This document shows, in pieces, positions 34,623-45,469 of a stretch of 64,000 bases of DNA. Source of the stretch: Butyriboletus loyo. Taxonomy: Eukaryota > Basidiomycota > Agaricomycetes > Boletales > Boletaceae. The first letter of the stretch is position 1. Each line of letters starts with the position of its first letter. The stretch is from assembly GCA_038093515.1 (NCBI GenBank), contig JBBPSI010000070.1:1-64000 (forward strand), read 5' to 3'. The notes beneath the pieces were generated by a model. The model saw only the letters and a program-made list of their open reading frames with translations. It was not told the origin of the DNA and did not search any database. The position numbers were made by a program, and so were the translations under genes.

Positions 34623-36190
34623 TCAGAATGCAAAGGCAGGATCGAACATGATGGACAAGTCGAATGGCTGCATCTGCCGATCTTGCTCTGTCGCCACGGC
34701 AACCGGAAGTCCGCGGACTTGGCCGAGAGTGGTCTTGGCATCGGGGGCTTGGCAAACGGAGGCGATGTCGTGCCATATTTCAAATGCCGACCCGCCAGGG
34801 ATATGCTGTGGCTGTGGTGCGATGACAGGCAGAGCGAGATCCGATTGGTCCGGAGATCCGCTGTAGTTCGACGAAGACGCCGAGTTGGCCAACTCGGCCG
34901 GCCACGACGACAAGTCCAAATGAGGACACTGCAAAGAAAACGCCAGTTCTTGAGGCGAAATCGGTTCCATCGGTGCGACCGTGTACGACGACCCACAGGC
35001 ACCGTGTGGCGCGAGGTTGGAAAAGAAAGCCTGTGAAAAGGAATGAGTATCACTACGGCTAACACGAACGAACACGAACATTCTCCCCAGCTCCAGCCGG
35101 GAGTCCAAAGTTGAACGTCTGTTCAAACAGGCTCGTGTCAAAATCCGGAAGCTGCGACTCATCGCGCTGGAGGGAAGACGGATAGAATTCCAGTGCAGGA
35201 ACAGAGGATACGATCGGGATATCGTCCACTCCCCAAGACGTCCTTCCGAAATGAGGCAGCGCACTCGAAGGACGGCGTTGGCCAATGACCATACGAGCGT
35301 TCCGCGAGATGTTGTTCACAGGCGAAGCAGAGCGTGAGGTCGTCGCAAAGAACGATACAGAAGGGAGCGCAATGGGATAATGGAAACGCGAGTCGGGAAG
35401 AGGGACAGAGGAAGGCCGACGAGGAGGGTAAAAGCCCTGATGCTGCACCTGCGGGACAGGAAAAACCACCTTGGTCTGGTCCAACCTGCGAATAGCAGCA
35501 GCCAACTCGTCGCCCTTCATCCCCTCAAGCAACAGCTGCGCGACTTCCTCGCAACGTCTTTCAGATTCGGGCGTCGGCGCAGCCTTTTCCTTCTTGTTCT
35601 TGTTCCTGTTCTTGTTGTGCACCGGTCTGAAGCGGTAGCCCGGGTATTGCTTCGAGTGTGCTTCCTTCTCCTGCTTTGCCTTGATCTCCCACGTGCGCTT
35701 TTCCTCGAGAGGAAGCGCACGCCAGCAGTTGCCAATGATCTTTGACAGTGAGCCGTGATTCGTCTCGATCGATCCAGGAACATGCTTCTGTCGAACGAAA
35801 TCGGCGCGGAAGAGCATGAACGCATTGGGTGGGCGGGGGATATATCCAAGCGACCTGCGCTTGCCGGGCGGTGCACGTCTCTTCGAGGTCAGATTCGGCA
35901 GTTGCTCAGATGGTGGGAAAAGCTGTGCATCAGGGGATAGCGACGCCTCGTCGATGGTGTCCAACGCTGGATCATCGTATTCCTTGTAGGTGCCTGGTGT
36001 GACGTTGGGTGCAAACGTGACAGAACGTGGCGATGGCGATGCGCCGTAGATGCCTGGTCTGATGAGGTCGGCTGCGAGGATGGGTCAGAAGGGAGGAGGG
36101 AGCGCGGAATGAGCGCTTACAGGTTGGACTTGCGAAAGCGGACGGACGACGGCCAATGGAATAGCGACCATGAATTCGGGACGGAGGCAT
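34623..36190 (-). CDS. MATA-type HMG-box transcription regulator, HMG gene 1
   Basis: A nuclear DNA-binding protein of the fungal MATA-HMG class. The start MPPSRIHGRYSIGRRPSAFA at 36190 is fixed by reading phase: an intron gtaagc...gcag then joins in frame to SDLIRPGIYGASPSPRSVTF. The HMG box follows: GYIPRPPNAFMLFRADFVRQ, then ETNHGSLSKIIGNCWRALPL and KEAHSKQYPGYRFRPVHNKN, with the expected aromatic and basic residues. A lysine/asparagine-rich run (KNRNKNKKEK) may act as a nuclear localisation signal. The C-terminal half is Ser/Pro/Gln-rich with LFEQTFNFGLP. The last exon, after a gttcgt intron, contains PMEPISPQELAFSLQCPHLD. Length is roughly 490 residues. Relatives in basidiomycetes (rop1, prf1, pcc1 type) control mating and fruiting genes; that role here is inference. 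Confidence 0.8.
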
Positions 36191-38927
36191 GACAGAATTC
36201 TAGCACAGAAAGAGCAAGACAAAAAGAAAAGAAAAGAGGCGGATGGGAGAACAAAAGACGCTAATTGTTCTTTATATCAACCGAGAAAGTCGACCGAAGA
36301 CGAGGACCCGGGAAACCCCACTTGCCCACGGTCACCGCTCGGCTCACGGCGATACGCCATTACCGAGTGCTCGTTTTGGCTGTTTGTTTGTACCGCAAAC
36401 GGATGGTCGTTTATGGCTGCCCGTTATGGTAATCTCCCCATCCCACACCATCCACGCCCATTCCTCGCGATGGATCCAATCTCGTTGCCAACATATTCCT
36501 GTGTCCCGCGAGCGTTCGAGAGCGCAGGGACACCCATGTTTTCTCTATGATCGGTTTTTGAGCGGATCACTGCAGGTGAAACGATCGGCACGAGGTCCGT
36601 ATGCAGCATGCGGTCGCACCACTTTCGCCTCACTCCAAACCTCATCCATTACGAAACCCCCCGCATCGAATACGACAGTACTTCTGGACCTCGGAAGGAA
36701 GTGGTGAGCAACATCCCCCCGAGATTGACCGAGGGCCCGCGCCACAGACTATCGCATACCGATTCACCACGGTCCGTCTGGTGACACAGAACTTGGAAGA
36801 TGCGAGGACTCTAAGCGTCAGTCACGTCCAGGGATGACCTTCCTCGACTTCCAGCAAGCGAGAGAAGAACTTGATCCGTCGTAGCGAAAACGCCACGAAT
36901 TGATGCGCCCGAGACTCGCCGTAAATCGCCGGTCCTAACGTATGCCATCATGTCGAGATGACTTGGTACTCGCTGGCGCCCGTGTTCCTCGCAATGATGG
37001 ACACTTCTGATGCATGCTGCGATTTCCTATGCTACCCGTCGACCACATTCAGGGGGGTATCTGGCGCAGATGGTTGATTCATTCGGTTGCAGCAAGCAAC
37101 AGTCAACGTCTACCAGTGATCCGTCGCAATTCCCAATTCATATCGAAAGCGCGATCGCGACACGCAACGACATAATGAAATAGGTGGCTTTTATATGTGC
37201 ATCTCCGACGATCACGCCCTCATGAACTGATAGCGCTCACCAAAAGTAGCGATCAGACATGCTTCACAGATATCGCTCTCGCTCCAAAGGCTTTGACGAA
37301 TCGTAAGCTTGGTGGGTATCGATCAGTGCGGTGCAGTTCCAATGTCCGTCCACTGCCACACGATCGTCGATGAGGATAGATGACGGACCATTGCCCCCCC
37401 TAGATCTGAGTGACGGTGCCACCCTCTGTCGTTCAGGTACAATGACCCCATATTCAAGTCGTCATGATGTAGGGACCCTTCGTCGTTGGACGATGAGCCC
37501 ACTCACTGGCTGTCGTCGTCCGAACCGGTGGAAAATTCGCATCCGAGGCTCGACCTACGAGATCGTACAGCTCGGGTCCTCGCACGAGCAACGCTCGTTT
37601 ACGACGATCGACCGTATTCGACATCCGATTCTGTTGCCTCGTGTTCGTCGGATGCACCGCCTCAAGTCTAGCATCCGAGTCGTCCCTGTGCGAGCCTCGA
37701 GGTGGGACGAATCTGGACCGCATGTTCACTTTTTTTTTTTTCTTGCTTTTTTTTTTTGGAGTTCCTCGCCCATATCGATGAACGAATCTTTTTTTTTTCA
37801 CCTTCAGGGACCACCAGACGAGGACTTTTTTTCTTTTTTCTTTTTTGATCACGATGATCGATGATCCTCCCAATGCCATTCAACGTGCACGCCTTCTCCC
37901 CTCCCCCCCCGGATCCCGCGGACGTCCTAGAACCACGCCAGAAGCGCTCCTATCGGTGTCATATCACATCGTACTTTTAAAAGACGATCACGACCCGCTG
38001 GTACACGTTACACACACCAGCGTTCCCGCTCCGAAAGCTGTTGCTGGACACCATCCTGATCCTGATCCTGATCGATGGTACGAGCAACATGCTTACCAGC
38101 GAACGCACCTTTTTTTTTTTTTTTGATATGCCCGCTCTGAGTGGGTACTACACCCCTCCTTGCTCGCTCCAACCCGACGCTCACCGAGGCGCTCATCCTC
38201 GCCCATATACCAACCATGTACCATATACGATGTGCCATGTACCATATATCAATCGATCGTGAATTAGATTCGTTTTCAGGGACGACATGTTTGATCACGA
38301 TGAACGTTTGAACCTCGTTGCACCGTCGTTGGAACCCCTCCCCCCCCCTCCCCCCTCCCGCGGACGTCCTAGAACAACGCCAGGGATGCTCTTATTATTA
38401 TGTAGTGATGTACCCGGATTCACCTGGTTGCACGTTCGTTCGTGTAGTTGTATTCATCGTTCATCGCTACATACACGGGCCCTTGGCCCTAATACCAGCA
38501 AAAAAAAAAAAAGTAAGCAAGTGGGTACTAAGTACTACCTGTCCAGCCATCATGCATCATACATCATGCATCACGCGGGTTCCTCAGGCCTCATGCACAT
38601 GCACATCCTTCGTGGCCCTCGCACCATCGATACATCATTCACGACTCTCAGAAATAAACATGTCAACGTGCAGAACAAGCCCCCCTTCCCCCCCCCTCCT
38701 CCCGTCCGCTCAAGAGAAGCAAAAATCCCGTTCTCCGATTTTAAACACCGATCGTGCGCGCCCCGCGTTTCACGTCCAAAAAGTACACCAAATATTCATC
38801 GAACACGTATGAGAACGAAACGGATCGCGACATTACACCTCAGCTAACTTGCCTCGGCTGTGAACGGAAATGGCAAGGGCAATGGCAAGGCACATCAGTC
38901 AGTCGATCGCGCGAGGTCCGAATCAAA
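36191..38927. other. Gene-poor region upstream of HMG gene 1
   Basis: No coding gene is recognised over 2.7 kb. The first several hundred bp must include the HMG gene 1 promoter and leader. 37730-37850 holds several T-runs of about 10. A stretch at about 37855-37990 is repeated at about 38287-38420. Short ATACCATGTACCATATA-like repeats lie at 38205-38255. Overlapping frames of 100-190 codons in this stretch are low-complexity and unconvincing. Confidence 0.35.
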
Positions 38928-40336
38928 TCATCGACTCACCCTCACTTCCTCCCCCGTCTTCCTGATCCAAACCGCGGGTCGCTCCGCCGTCTTTGCCCCC
39001 TCCTCTCCATCGTCCCACGTATAACTCACACCAACCGCCAAACGCGTCCCATCACAGTTGAACGCGGCCGAAGGAATCGCAGTCGAGTATTTGGGGTATT
39101 GCCGCAGCCGTTTCTTGACCTTGTGATCCCAAATGGACACCGTACCGTCAGACCCTGCAGACGCAAACGTGTTGTACCTAATCCAAAGTCGATCAGCATT
39201 CATGACGTTCTCACAGAGATTCAAAGTTGGACTGACACGGGATGGAAAGCGAGTGCGTTGACTGGCCAGACGTGGTCGACATCGTCGATCGTCTGCCGGT
39301 GGCATTTGAATGCATACTTTTTGTCCTGGGCTTCTTGACTCGGATCAAAGTACTCGACGCCAATCCGACCTTCGACTGAACCGATAGCATACCCTGCAAC
39401 CAAGCACGCAACGCCACACGTTCAGTATGAGTCGAGAATACATGCGCTCGAGGAGAGAGGCGCGTGTGGCTGACCCACCTTGCCCGTCTGCCATGCATGC
39501 CAGACTCCGCGTCATAAACTTTAAACTACTTTCCCTCGTTTGCGCCGGCTCGCTCATCTTGCGGATATCATAAATATGGAACAACCGACTCGCCATGGCT
39601 ACCACGAGCGTGTTGTTGACGAGGTCCATGTTATACACTCGCTCAGGAAGGGCATGCGACGACACCCCGGCCGTCTCCGCGCGCGGATCCCAGAAACGCA
39701 GCGACTGATCCCAAGAGCCAGTGATGAGGGCATCTGCGTGTCGCGTCCCACGTTCAGCGAACCGACCCACGAAAAAGAAAAGAGAACGTCGAGATGAAAA
39801 GAAAAAACCCACTTTGTTCGCGGGCATAGTTCATGGCAGATACCGTATTCTCATGTTGACCCAGATACGTGACTTTTTCGGTCGACAAGTCAAGCCTACA
39901 GACGGAGACCAAAATTTTTAAAAAGTGAACCCGATCGTGCCACACGAGCGACGCCAAAAGAAGGAAAACGAGAAGAAAAAAACAACGTACTCTCGTACGC
40001 CCGTATCCAACCCTCCACTATACGCGTGCGTAGTATCCCCAAACGTGCACGCAAGCACAGCAGCGCGATGATCAAATTTCGCTTTTTGCTCGTTCGCAAG
40101 GATATCGTAGAAGCGGACTGTCTAGACGACACAACATGAGCAAGCGAGGCCATCTGTGGAAACTTACTTTAGGCATACCGTGTCCCAGGAAGAGACCAAT
40201 AGCTGATCTGGGTTCGTTGGCGAGAAACGTACTTGAGCGACGCTGTCAAAAGGAGGTGAAGATAGTTCGAAATGGTCTTTGGACTGGATAGTCAGACATG
40301 CGTCCCTCGTATATACATGATTGACTTACCTGCCAT
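38928..40336 (-). CDS. BUB3: Mitotic spindle checkpoint WD40 protein BUB3
   Basis: BUB3 binds Bub1 and BubR1/Mad3 at unattached kinetochores and holds back anaphase. Exon 1 is only seven bases (ATGGCAG, 40336-40330); an intron ending ccaaag joins it to [20 protein letters not shown] and then [14 protein letters not shown]. Later exons give [118 protein letters not shown] and [20 protein letters not shown]. This order agrees with human BUB3 block by block, including the SSLKxxTRxxxC and KKYAFKCHR signatures that separate it from RAE1. It ends [11 protein letters not shown]. At least seven short introns are present. The gene looks intact. Confidence 0.92.
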
Positions 40337-41053
40337 GGCGTGTTGACGTGGATATGTGTGCAGCAGCAAGAAACGGAAATGCGCTAAGAACAAGGGCCCA
40401 TCTCACGTGACCTGCGCGATCCTCGTCGCGAGGACTTGACGAGGCTCTTGTAAGTCGTGTTGCTCGTTGCCAATATTTTTTTTCGTGTTTCTTACCCACA
40501 GCTTGGTCCACTCCTCAATGACTCGTACGGCAGGTACGGAGCACTGCCGCTACTCTCAGCTACCAATTTGCTGGTCTCCCAAGATATGCATTCTGCTGCG
40601 CAACCTCGATACGTACAGTGAGTACCGCAATAAGGGATAAAAAGTCACAACAACAGGGTATCTCCGAGACGGTGCCGGGGGACGTGGTGTGCGAGAGGGT
40701 ACGTGATATCGTCAACTCGAGGGCATAATCAAAAATGATGGTAGGTAGATAGCGGGTGACGCACGATAAGTGTCGAATGTGCACAAGAGTGGATGTCGTC
40801 GGGAACGGGAAATGCGTAAAGTGAGTATGAGGGGGTTATGGACATGGAAAATATCACTACAACTAATCCAACAACAGGTTTATCCACAATTAAACCAAGA
40901 GGAGCGCATGTTTTTGAAAGAAAAAAATATATGGGTGAGTGGCAGCAGCGCGTGGGTATTGTGGATGCGTGGTTGAAGGGTCTTATACAGATGAGTCCGT
41001 TATGTGCGCAGGAGAGTCCAGGAAAAAGTCAATGGACGCCAGCATACATTGGT
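40337..41053. promoter_or_regulatory. BUB3 promoter and HMG gene 2 3' flank
   Basis: About 720 bp between the BUB3 start and the HMG gene 2 stop, with both genes on the minus strand. A CACGTG site lies at 40404-40409, about 70 bp upstream of the BUB3 ATG. Plus-strand frames at 40770-41392 are the complement of HMG gene 2 at their right end and are not supported as a gene. Confidence 0.4.
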
Positions 41054-42713
41054 CTAATATCCGTGATGTGCAACGAGCATGCTTTCGAAATTGAAGAGTT
41101 GCTCGAACGTGTCTTGGTTCTGCGAATCAGTGGAGTATTGACCTACTTCTATCACCACGGGATCATAGGGACCAGGGGTGTATCCGATGTTGAATGTCCC
41201 GGATGGAACAGGTGGCAGAAGAATCTCGTCGCCGCACCCGGGAATACCGAGCTCGACTGGTGGAATGGCGTTCATGTCGAATTCGTCGCCCGCAAGCATT
41301 TGACTCTGGCTTCCCCATGCTCCGGCCGCCTCCCACGAACATGGCGGGTAACCAAAGTTCAAAGAGCCTCCGCAGAAAGTGTCCACCTGTGAACCGAGCT
41401 CGTCACATGGTGCGACAGGGTACGAGAAATCAACTGGCAAGCAGTTCATGGGAGAGAATGTGCCTGACGCTGGCGATGACGGTCCGGATACTGAGCTGAC
41501 CGTGGACGCAGGCGATCCCATCTGGTGGACGACTTGATTCATCGATACAGGATGCGGGTTTTCAGACATTCCAGCATAAAGACCGCAGGCCTACCGAAAG
41601 CGATTAGCGAACGGACCCATTCAGAGCCATTCCAAGGACTTACATTGACACCTGGGAACATCTCTGACGGGGAATATTGCTGCTGGGGCATAGCAGTATT
41701 CGAAGCCACGAAATCGAATTGGGAAGACGAACTTGATCCGTGATCCGGATGGGATGCTCTCCGGTTGATCATCGGGACCATTGATGGTGACGTAGGGCAT
41801 GAAGGCATGTAAACCGACGGAATCTGGATGGTCTGGCAAGGCGGCGGGGTAGGAGCCGAGGACGAACGGCCGTGATTCTTGCCTACCGCAGGTGCACACA
41901 GGGGAAGGACGAACGAAATGCTGCTTTCCAAATCGCCTTCTTCGCCACGCTTCCCCTTCTTCCCCTTCCGGTCCTTGGTCCTCTGGGGTCGATAAACGTA
42001 ATTGGGATACATCTGCTCGTGCTCCTTCTTCCTCTCCTTTGCCAACTCCTCCCAATAGAGACGCTCCTCGGGTGAGAGTGCCTTCCATTGTTGGCTGATC
42101 GTTTTGGATAGATCGGCCTGGCGCTGTTTCTTCGTAGGTCCATCGAGTGCTGTTGCCGTGTCTTCCTGGGCTGCTTGACGGTCTTCGCAGCATTTCCTGC
42201 GGAATAGGATGAAGGCATTCTCGGGGCGCTTGATATAATCGTCGTCGCCCTTTCTAGGTCTGCGCTCGATATCGCTGCATATGGACGACTTGCGACGTTT
42301 CTGCGATGATGTTGGTGAGGCGGGGAACGTGGACAGTGAAGTCGCTGATGGGTTCGTGGAGAACATGGGTATCGACGATGAGGTGGTGCAGGATGATTCT
42401 GAAGGTGAGATGGGAGAAAGAGTGCGAACGAGCGTGGGTTGTGAAGGACTGAGCGTAAGCTTCCGGAGATCTGGCTCGAACGGAGAGGCTGTTGGAGACG
42501 AGTAAGGACAGGATTCGGTTTGGTTGAAAGCAAAGGAGATGGCGCGCGGCGTCGGCGAAAGAATGGCCAGGGATGGCGGTTGAATGGTGTCGGTAATCAC
42601 CTCAAGTGCTGCGTATGGTGAGTGGTTAGAGACTGATCGAGGAGGAGGAGGAGATTGGAGTGGGGAGAGGGCTTACATTGAGAAGGGGTATCGCGAGTGC
42701 GTAGGGCAGGCAT
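41054..42713 (-). CDS. HMG-box transcription regulator with a long box loop, HMG gene 2
   Basis: The start MPALRTRDTPSQ at 42713 joins over a gtaagc...gcag intron to LEVITDTIQPPSLAILSPTP. A long Ser/Thr/Pro-rich region precedes the HMG box YIKRPENAFILFRRKCCEDR, then KKQRQADLSKTISQQWKALS and EHEQMYPNYVYRPQR. Between helices 1 and 2 there is an insert of about ten extra residues (around AAQEDTATALDGP), absent from HMG genes 1 and 3. This loop marks a distinct basidiomycete subfamily, also recognisable by CCEDRQ and LSKTISQQWK. A basic run (KDRKGKKGKRG) follows. A second intron (gtaagt...gtag, about 41640-41590) leads to the last exon with PVSMNQVVHQMGSP and QDTFEQLFNFESM. It is about 520 residues and probably nuclear. 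Target genes are unknown. Confidence 0.8.
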
Positions 42714-44999
42714 GATTGTTCAGGGGACGATGAACAATGGCTGCCTGGTGAGCAAGCTCGTTCGGGCAATGGGGGGGAGTAATGGGAGGGAAGGGCTGAT
42801 GTGACGCTGGTGTTTGAATAATGAGGTTTCGCTGACGGGAACGAGGCTGCTGACGGATGTCGTTGTCACACAAGCGCGATCGCAAAAACAATTGAGCGAG
42901 TGGGGCGCAAAAGCGAGAGACAATACGAACTACTCGTTATATACGTAGAGTCCGACTGGAGGTCGAAATCGTGTCGAACCTAAAGCTTGGGATGGGATGG
43001 CGGCAGGGGCAGGATACCGGATTCGGATGAGAAGACCCGGATTAGTGAGACAATGAAGGCGAACTTGAGATGCACGCTTATCAAATCGACAGCCGTGCTT
43101 TGTCGTATGAGACCAATTTCGCGTCCATTCCGTGTACAAACACCGCACAAATAAATATCTTATTGTCTTTTCGCCGTTTTCGCCACCTTCCTCGGCCGGC
43201 GACATTCCCAAGATATCTTCTCCCAATTTCGCTAAAAATTCCGTATTTTTTCCCTCCTCCTTATCTGCAAACTCAGATCCTGCCAGTGACTCGTTAAACG
43301 TGACACACGTAATATCTTCCATTTGCCGCTCCTCCTCCCGCGGCACGACGACATCTGGTTCAGCTCAGACCAGTCTCCGCCGACGGCCCCGCTTGCTCAG
43401 ATCGTTCTCTCTCCCTCTCTAGTTCCTTCCGTCCATTGCTCTTCCGTGCCACCAGATTTGCGGATGGGATGCAGACACAGCACAGCATCTCCACATTCAA
43501 CTTTCCTTTTATGGAACTTTGGACCCAACAGTCCGTCTCTGCTCCTCCCAACACGCGCACGGTGAGGGCCCGTCGAAAAAGCAAACCTCCAGCGCCAGCA
43601 ATCCCACCTGTCGGACCCTGGAGGCGCTGTGTGTGATTTACCTTTGCGGTCATCCCTAATCATCGCTGGCTGTCCCGGTAGTACTACAATAATCTACATA
43701 TACCCCTCATCCCGATAGCTACCGTTCGCCCGCGTCTCTTTCTCTGTACCATTTCTGTCGGTTTCTTGATATCCGATACCAACCCGGCTCCTCACGCGCC
43801 GTACTCCCGACCTCTCGTACGGTGTGGACACGCCCCATCGGCGTGACCTGTTTTTGGTACAGCCCCGCTGGGTATCGGGACACGGGCTTTCGAAAGCGGT
43901 CCATGTCGACGTCATCAGGGGGCTCGTTCGTCGTGCTGCGTCGCACTCACATCCACCCACCCCCGCACTCCACCTCCACCCGCAGGTCATCTCGCTAACG
44001 TAGGTATGCCGTATCATTCCTTCCACTCGACTATTTTTTTTTTCCCATTTCCGTTATGCACGGCACATCGTTGGGTCTTGGGTCTATCGGGTTAGCCGGT
44101 CATGGAAGATGCGTGATGTGATTGGAATTGGAAGCATACGTCGCATGTTGGCGGATGCTAGAGCGAAGCTCGACCCGCCCGCGCGCTTTCCCAACTCTCG
44201 CAGCCGAATTCCTTTGCAATTGCAATCGCAATCCATCGCTCACACACATGCACGTTGGGCGTTTACCACCGCGGACATGTCTACCCAGAGCAATCACCCG
44301 CGCCTCCAAAAAACATACCCTTTTTCCCTTGGCAAGTCGCGCGCGGCGGATGTCGTAAACCGGCAAGCGTCAACGTTTCAACCTTCAGGAAGACTCGACC
44401 CTGTGGAAATCGTCCTCCTCAACGATAAGTAATCGCTCCGTCCGTCCGTAGTTCTGTTCTCTGTAGGCTCTAGCAATCCCACAAAAGTCTAAATATGCGT
44501 CGTCCCTTGATCGGGATAACTCGGAGTTTGTACATGTCTTGGGCGGTCCGAGCGTGCTGTTGGCTTGAAACCCCAATGAACGGATCATCATCGTCGAGTG
44601 ATTCGGTTCTAGTACTTCAGGGGATCAAGTGAAGCCGGAACTTGTTCGATTGACATTGACAAAGGCGGGTGCTCCTCTCCTCATTAACATTCCCCATAGC
44701 GGATGATGATCACAAGAGAACGAAAGAAAAAAAAAGATCAATCGATGTTCCGATCAGGGCATCGCCGCGGCTAGTCTGTTGGGGCAAAACATGACATGGA
44801 AGTCCAGTCAGATGAAACGCGATCAATATCGACCGCGTACAGCATTTCACGCCCTTGAGACGCGGAGGAATCGCTACATAGCCAAGCCGCAATCGACGAT
44901 CTAATTAGGGAATCACTCCACGAAGACGCCACACGAAACATATATCGTAACGTCATCGTTCTGAGCAAAAAAAAAACAACAAAAAAAAAGAGGGGGGGG
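42714..44999. promoter_or_regulatory. Upstream region of HMG gene 2
   Basis: No intact gene is recognised. A minus-strand frame at 43346-42930 begins MPREEERQMEDITCVTFNES and is compositionally protein-like for its first 60 codons. It could be an upstream open reading frame in a long HMG gene 2 leader or an upstream exon. Long leaders are known for fungal HMG regulators such as ste11; here it is inference. T- and A-runs occur at 44031-44042, 44727-44737 and 44968-44991. Confidence 0.35.
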
Positions 45000-45433
45000 G
45001 GAGGGCCACCCTGACAGAGAAGAAAACGTTCGTCCGGGCATCCGGAGATCGTTCAAATAACGAGTCGGTTGAAACGTCTGGCGGGGTACATACTCGTTCA
45101 GGTTCAGGGAGACCTGGGAGAAACGCATCAAAGGGTCAGCGCCGCATTCTTATTCTTCCCATGATTCGGACTCACATCACAGAGCTGCTGGTAGAGGTGG
45201 TACGGGAAAACGACTACGGCGATAAACCCCGCATGCTAGAGTCGATTGGGCAGCAGGACGATGTCCATGGGTGTGACCATTCTCGAAGAGAGACCGATAC
45301 GGTCCACTAACTCCGTGCCACGAGGCACCCTTCCAGCCTTCCCAGACGAGGTTTCTTCGTCGCTCCATACGGGTACGATGTCATGTACAGGTGCCAACGC
45401 CGTCCTGCGGAGAGGCGCACTACAGCCCGGCAT
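45000..45433 (-). other. Possible spliced gene fragment
   Basis: On the minus strand, HAGFIAVVVFPYHLYQQLCD is followed by a good intron (gtgagtccg...ttctcccag) and then VSLNLNEYVPRQTFQPTRYL and NDLRMPGRTFSSL. The intron ends and open frames agree, which supports transcription of a small gene or gene end. Upstream, MPGCSAPLRRTALAPVHDIV at 45433 could be an earlier exon. The family is not recognised and the reading may be chance. Confidence 0.3.
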
Positions 45434-45469
45434 GCTAAGCGCATGTCAAGTGACGCGGCTGTATTTCTG

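Noticed and set aside
38318..38847. Plus-strand frames of 160-190 codons as genes
   Set aside because: They run through C-, T- and A-homopolymers and repeated DNA and show no domain or splice support.
35059..42713. A classical mating-type locus
   Set aside because: No homeodomain, pheromone or pheromone-receptor gene is visible. HMG genes of this class are usually regulators outside the mating loci in Agaricomycetes.
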